A DNA stretch of 64,000 bases, from assembly GCF_032118995.1 (NCBI RefSeq), contig NC_092657.1, positions 12,910,139 through 12,974,138 of the forward strand, written 5' to 3'. Source of the stretch: Asterias amurensis. Its lineage: Eukaryota; Echinodermata; Asteroidea; Forcipulatida; Asteriidae. The translations under genes were made by a program, and so were the position numbers. The notes beneath the pieces were generated by a model. The model did not search any database and had not been told where the DNA came from. It saw only the letters and a list, made by a program, of their open reading frames with translations. How positions within the stretch are numbered: position 1 is the stretch's first letter; every line of letters starts with the position of its first letter. Of this stretch, positions 61,218-64,000 are shown in pieces.

Positions 61218-61565
61218 TTAAATAATAGGCCGATACAGCGTCCTTGGCTGTGTAATTGCTTTCGCTACGTTCCTTTTGCAGAAAAACAAAAGGAGCATAA
61301 TACAGTGATTTGGTCTGAAGCACACAGGAAAACCTAATAAATTGTATTACACACGCAATCGAAATTGACCCATAATTGGACAGCCAATCAAAACCCGCCA
61401 CAGTCGTCTGTTTCTTTATAGACAAGCCTTAAATACTGTTTGGTCACTCGTTTCTATCTCACTGCTGTGAATACGGTGAACGGTGAAGTCAATGAGTGAA
61501 GCTTACTCAATTACACATGTGTGCAGCAACAACTTCTGTTCAATTAATTGCTTAATTTGAAGAAA

Positions 61566-61574
61566 TATATAAAT
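61566..61574 (+). promoter_or_regulatory. TATA-box candidate for the fibrinogen-domain gene
   Basis: TATATAAAT lies 62 nt before the ATG at 61636. A start of transcription about 30 nt downstream would leave a 5' UTR of about 40 nt. It is the only good TATA match close to this gene. Confidence 0.5.
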
Positions 61575-61635
61575 AACTGCCTGATTCATTTCTTCTAAAA
61601 GTTATTACGAATAATAGTATACACAAACGATCATC

Positions 61636-62629
61636 ATGGAAGTCATTATCGCAACTTTGTTTATGTTTGTACTGATTCAAACATGCCATGGTGCAAACCC
61701 ACAGCGGTTCATCGAAACATTCTACTTGGCTGAAAACCGTGCCTTACTGAATCAAGTGTTTCAGTTGAAGACTGTATCTTCTTCTGTGATCTGTGGGCGA
61801 GACTGCTCTTTAAACCCACAGTGTGCATCATTCAACTACCAAATAGATAACAATGGTTGTGCATTTAACAATATCACCAGAGCAAACAGCCCTGTTGACT
61901 TTATCGAATCACAAGGAAGTGTCTACTATGATGAAAGGGTGGACACTTTTTCTTTTTTCCGTTCCGAACGTGAAGAAGTATAGCAGTTGTACTAAGTTAT
62001 ATCAAGCCGGTTACCGTGACAATGGCATGTACAAAATCTACCCTGCAAGTCTAAATGCTGGGTTACAGGTCTACTGTGATATGGAAACAGATGGAGGAGG
62101 CTGGATCGTCTTCCAGAGGAGACACGATGGCTCTGTTGACTTTTACCGCACCTGGTCTGAATACGCATCTGGCTTTGGTGACATGCAAAATGAGTTCTGG
62201 TTGGGGAATGACATCCTGCGTGCCCTTACTGGAACGGGTCAATGGGAGCTCAGAGTAGATATGGATAATTGGCAGTCCACTGCAGTTTGGGCTTCTTATG
62301 GTGAGTTTGCTGTTACAGGTGACAAGTACACTCTCAATGTTGGTTCATATGATGCTCAGAGTACAACAAGTGATTCAATGTTTGGTCATAATGGCCAACC
62401 ATTCACAGCGAAGGATCAGGACAATGACGGAGATACCATTGCCAACTGCGCAGAGCTATGGGAAGGTGCCTGGTGGTTTACAAGCTGCTACATGTCCCAT
62501 CTGAATGGTAAATACTATCCACAGGAAGATGTTCCATTCGGACGTGGAGTAAAATGGGCAGGTTGGTGGTATGGATCAGATTATTTCTCCCTGAAGAAAT
62601 GCAGCATGAAAATACGGCAAGTTTTGTAA
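61636..62629 (+). CDS. Secreted apple/PAN-like plus fibrinogen-domain protein, one frameshift
   Basis: The first frame (61636-61983) opens with a signal peptide (MEVIIATLFMFVLIQTCHG) and a Cys-bearing apple/PAN-like region (ICGRDCSLNPQCASFNYQ...NNGCAFNN). It runs to a stop at 61981. The fibrinogen domain lies in the next frame, open to 62629: CDMETDGGGWIVFQRR, the calcium-site-like DQDNDGD, CAELWEGAWWFTSCYMSHLNG and GVKWAGWWYGSDYFSLKKCSMKIR, of full family length (about 215 aa). The frames exchange near 61940-61965, at a T-rich run, so one base is gained or lost there. Such proteins act outside the cell as lectin-like recognition or matrix factors; the ligand is unknown. No intron is present. 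Whether the break is a sequencing error, an allele or true inactivation cannot be told here. Confidence 0.85.
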
Positions 62630-62656
62630 CTCATTAAACGAACAAGCTTTACTTAA

Positions 62657-63400
62657 AAAGACACAGGACAACTTCGGTATTGCCATCGACGTGTCTCCTA
62701 ATTTGGTATATCTCAACATATGCCCAGCGTAACAAACCTTAAAAAAATGAACTCAAATGGTCGTCGAAGTTGCATGATAATATTGACACCAACAACAACA
62801 CTTGTCGCACGAAGTTGTGTGATTTGAGATGCTTTAATTCGATACCTTAAAATCAAATTTACGTGTTTAAGTGAGAAACAACCTCTTTCTCGAAAACGAC
62901 GTTACTTCGGTGGGAGCCGTTTATCGCAATGTTTTGTAATATCATTGATCGTCAAGAAGTAAGTTGTTATGCTTACAGTTATTTTAAAGGAAGTCGTTGC
63001 CTTGGATCGGGTCGAGTTGGTCTTTGAAAGGCGTTTGTAACCGTTTGTTATAAAATGCATATGGGTAGAAAGATGTTGTAAAAGTAGAATACAATGATCC
63101 GCACAAACATGCTTCGAAATTGCACGGTTTTCATTTTACCTCGTCGACTAACACGATCGGCCATTTAGGGGAGTCAAATTTTTGACTTCCATAAATGGCC
63201 GACCGTGTTAGTTCGCACAGTAAAAGGAAAACCACGCAATTTCGAGGCAAACTTGTGTGGATCATTGTATTCTACTTTTAAGACATCTTTCCAACCATAT
63301 GCAATTTATAAACAAAGGTTACAAACGCTTTGTATAGACCAACTCGACCCGATCCAAGGCAACGTGTTCCTTTAAGCAATTGTCAATAGTGTCCAGTGCC
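62657..63400 (-). mobile_element. M1 MITE split by a P1 element
   Basis: 62657-62987 carries diverged M1 sequence (CACGAAGTTGTGTG, CTCGAAAACGACGTTACTTC, GGGAGCCGTTTATC). The missing terminus CAATAGTGTCCAGTGCC|TTTAA lies at 63382-63405, after the P1 insertion. Confidence 0.8.
62988..63371. mobile_element. Palindromic TTAA element P1, full copy
   Basis: TTAA (62984-62987)|AGGAAGTCGTTGCCTTGGAT to CAACGTGTTCCT|TTAA (63372-63375). The centre GGGAGTCAAATTTTTGACTTCC lies near 63178. The arms contain GGCCGACCGTGTTAG and ACCTCGTCGACTAACAC. Confidence 0.92.
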
Positions 63401-63404
63401 TTTA

Positions 63405-63735
63405 AAGGCAATAGTGGCATATGTAGTTGACTATAATACCAATATTCTCACTTGGTATAACCCAACACTATGCATAACCAAAAACATTCTTTAAAAATGT
63501 GACCCATTTGGTCATCGAAGTTGCAAGAGAACTGCCGGCTTTTATATGCCTACTAAAATGTGCAGCTGGCGTTTTTGATTATTTTTGTGAGAAATTACTC
63601 ATCTCTCAAAAACGTACTTCAGAGTGAGCCGTTTATAAATAATATGTTCAATAGCTCCCTGTTGCTCGTTAACATTTTGTTGAGACTTGACATAACACTA
63701 AATTGAATAAACACCAATGGTGTCTAGTGCCTTAA
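63405..63735 (-). mobile_element. M1 MITE, highly diverged
   Basis: TCTCACTTGGTATAACCCAA, GGTCATCGAAGTTGCAAGAG and GAGTGAGCCGTTTATAA remain, ending CACCAATGGTGTCTAGTGCC. Confidence 0.65.
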
Positions 63736-63891
63736 ATAAACATTATGAGAACGAATTTACAACTATTTATATAAGTGATCATCGCAAAATGCATCACTGC
63801 CCCAAAGTATTCAATCTGAAGTACCTTGATGACTGATTTAATAAATAAATTAATGTCAGAGATAACAATGATATAAAACTCATTGATTTAA

Positions 63892-64000
63892 AGGTACACG
63901 TTGCCTTGGATCGGTCGAGTTGGTCTTTGTAAAAGGGTTTGTAACCGTTTGTTATCAAATGCATATGGATAGATGTATGTCGTAAAAGTAGAATACAATG
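63892..64000 (+). mobile_element. P1 element, cut by window end
   Basis: TTAA (63888-63891)|AGGTACACGTTGCCTTGGAT and TTTGTAACCGTTTGTTATCA. Only the first 109 bp are present. Confidence 0.9.

Overview
The window reads as a gene-poor, transposon-rich stretch of an invertebrate deuterostome nuclear genome, most likely an echinoderm and perhaps a sea star. The grounds are spliced genes with GT-AG introns, intronless TRIM-NHL genes in tandem, a secreted fibrinogen-domain protein, a monocarboxylate-transporter-like gene, tRNA-derived SINEs with an L2-type tail, and dense TTAA-flanked MITEs. The species cannot be named from sequence alone. No prokaryotic operon, CRISPR array, phage or virus was seen.

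Layout. 1-6490: an almost full-length non-LTR retrotransposon on the minus strand (ORF1 with zinc knuckles, ORF2 with endonuclease, reverse transcriptase and a C-terminal Cys/His motif). It is bounded on both sides by the same (ATTT)n microsatellite. 6.5-9.7 kb: a repeat with twelve copies of a TAATAGGGCGACA-like motif and a decayed 3' end of a related LINE. 9.7-39.5 kb: a tandem segmental duplication carrying two intronless TRIM-NHL genes on the minus strand (12208-14439 and 31345-33294), with remnants of a third unit at 39.1-39.5 kb and 42.37 kb. Between them lie nested DNA elements: a CACTG-ended element, a foldback family with 8-bp target duplications, split SINEs, and two copies of a 2.4-2.7 kb non-coding TTAA element in opposite orientation. 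40.0-42.3 kb: a broken SAM-domain gene. 42.5-46.5 kb: a Helentron-like non-autonomous element sitting in an identifiable empty site, a 2.2 kb long palindrome and a large compound microsatellite. 46.6-52.5 kb: MITEs, a tandem duplication, a glutamine-type repeat and a 5'-truncated LINE. 52.7-58.6 kb: a complete four-exon SLC16/MFS-type transporter gene (445 aa, all introns phase 1) whose introns are packed with repeats. 59.1-61.3 kb: another TIR element and a short tandem array. 61.6-62.6 kb: a secreted apple/PAN-like plus fibrinogen-domain gene with one frameshift in a T-rich run. 62.7-64.0 kb: MITEs nested in MITEs.

How the genes relate. The two TRIM paralogues share domain order, a short 5'-UTR intron and several kilobases of 3' flank. 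They differ mainly by a roughly 100-residue Gly-Asp tract, made by an (ATCACC)n microsatellite, inserted in the NHL region of the first copy. TRIM-NHL and fibrinogen-domain proteins are both families that expand in invertebrate immunity, but nothing here shows a shared pathway. The transporter is an independent housekeeping-type gene.
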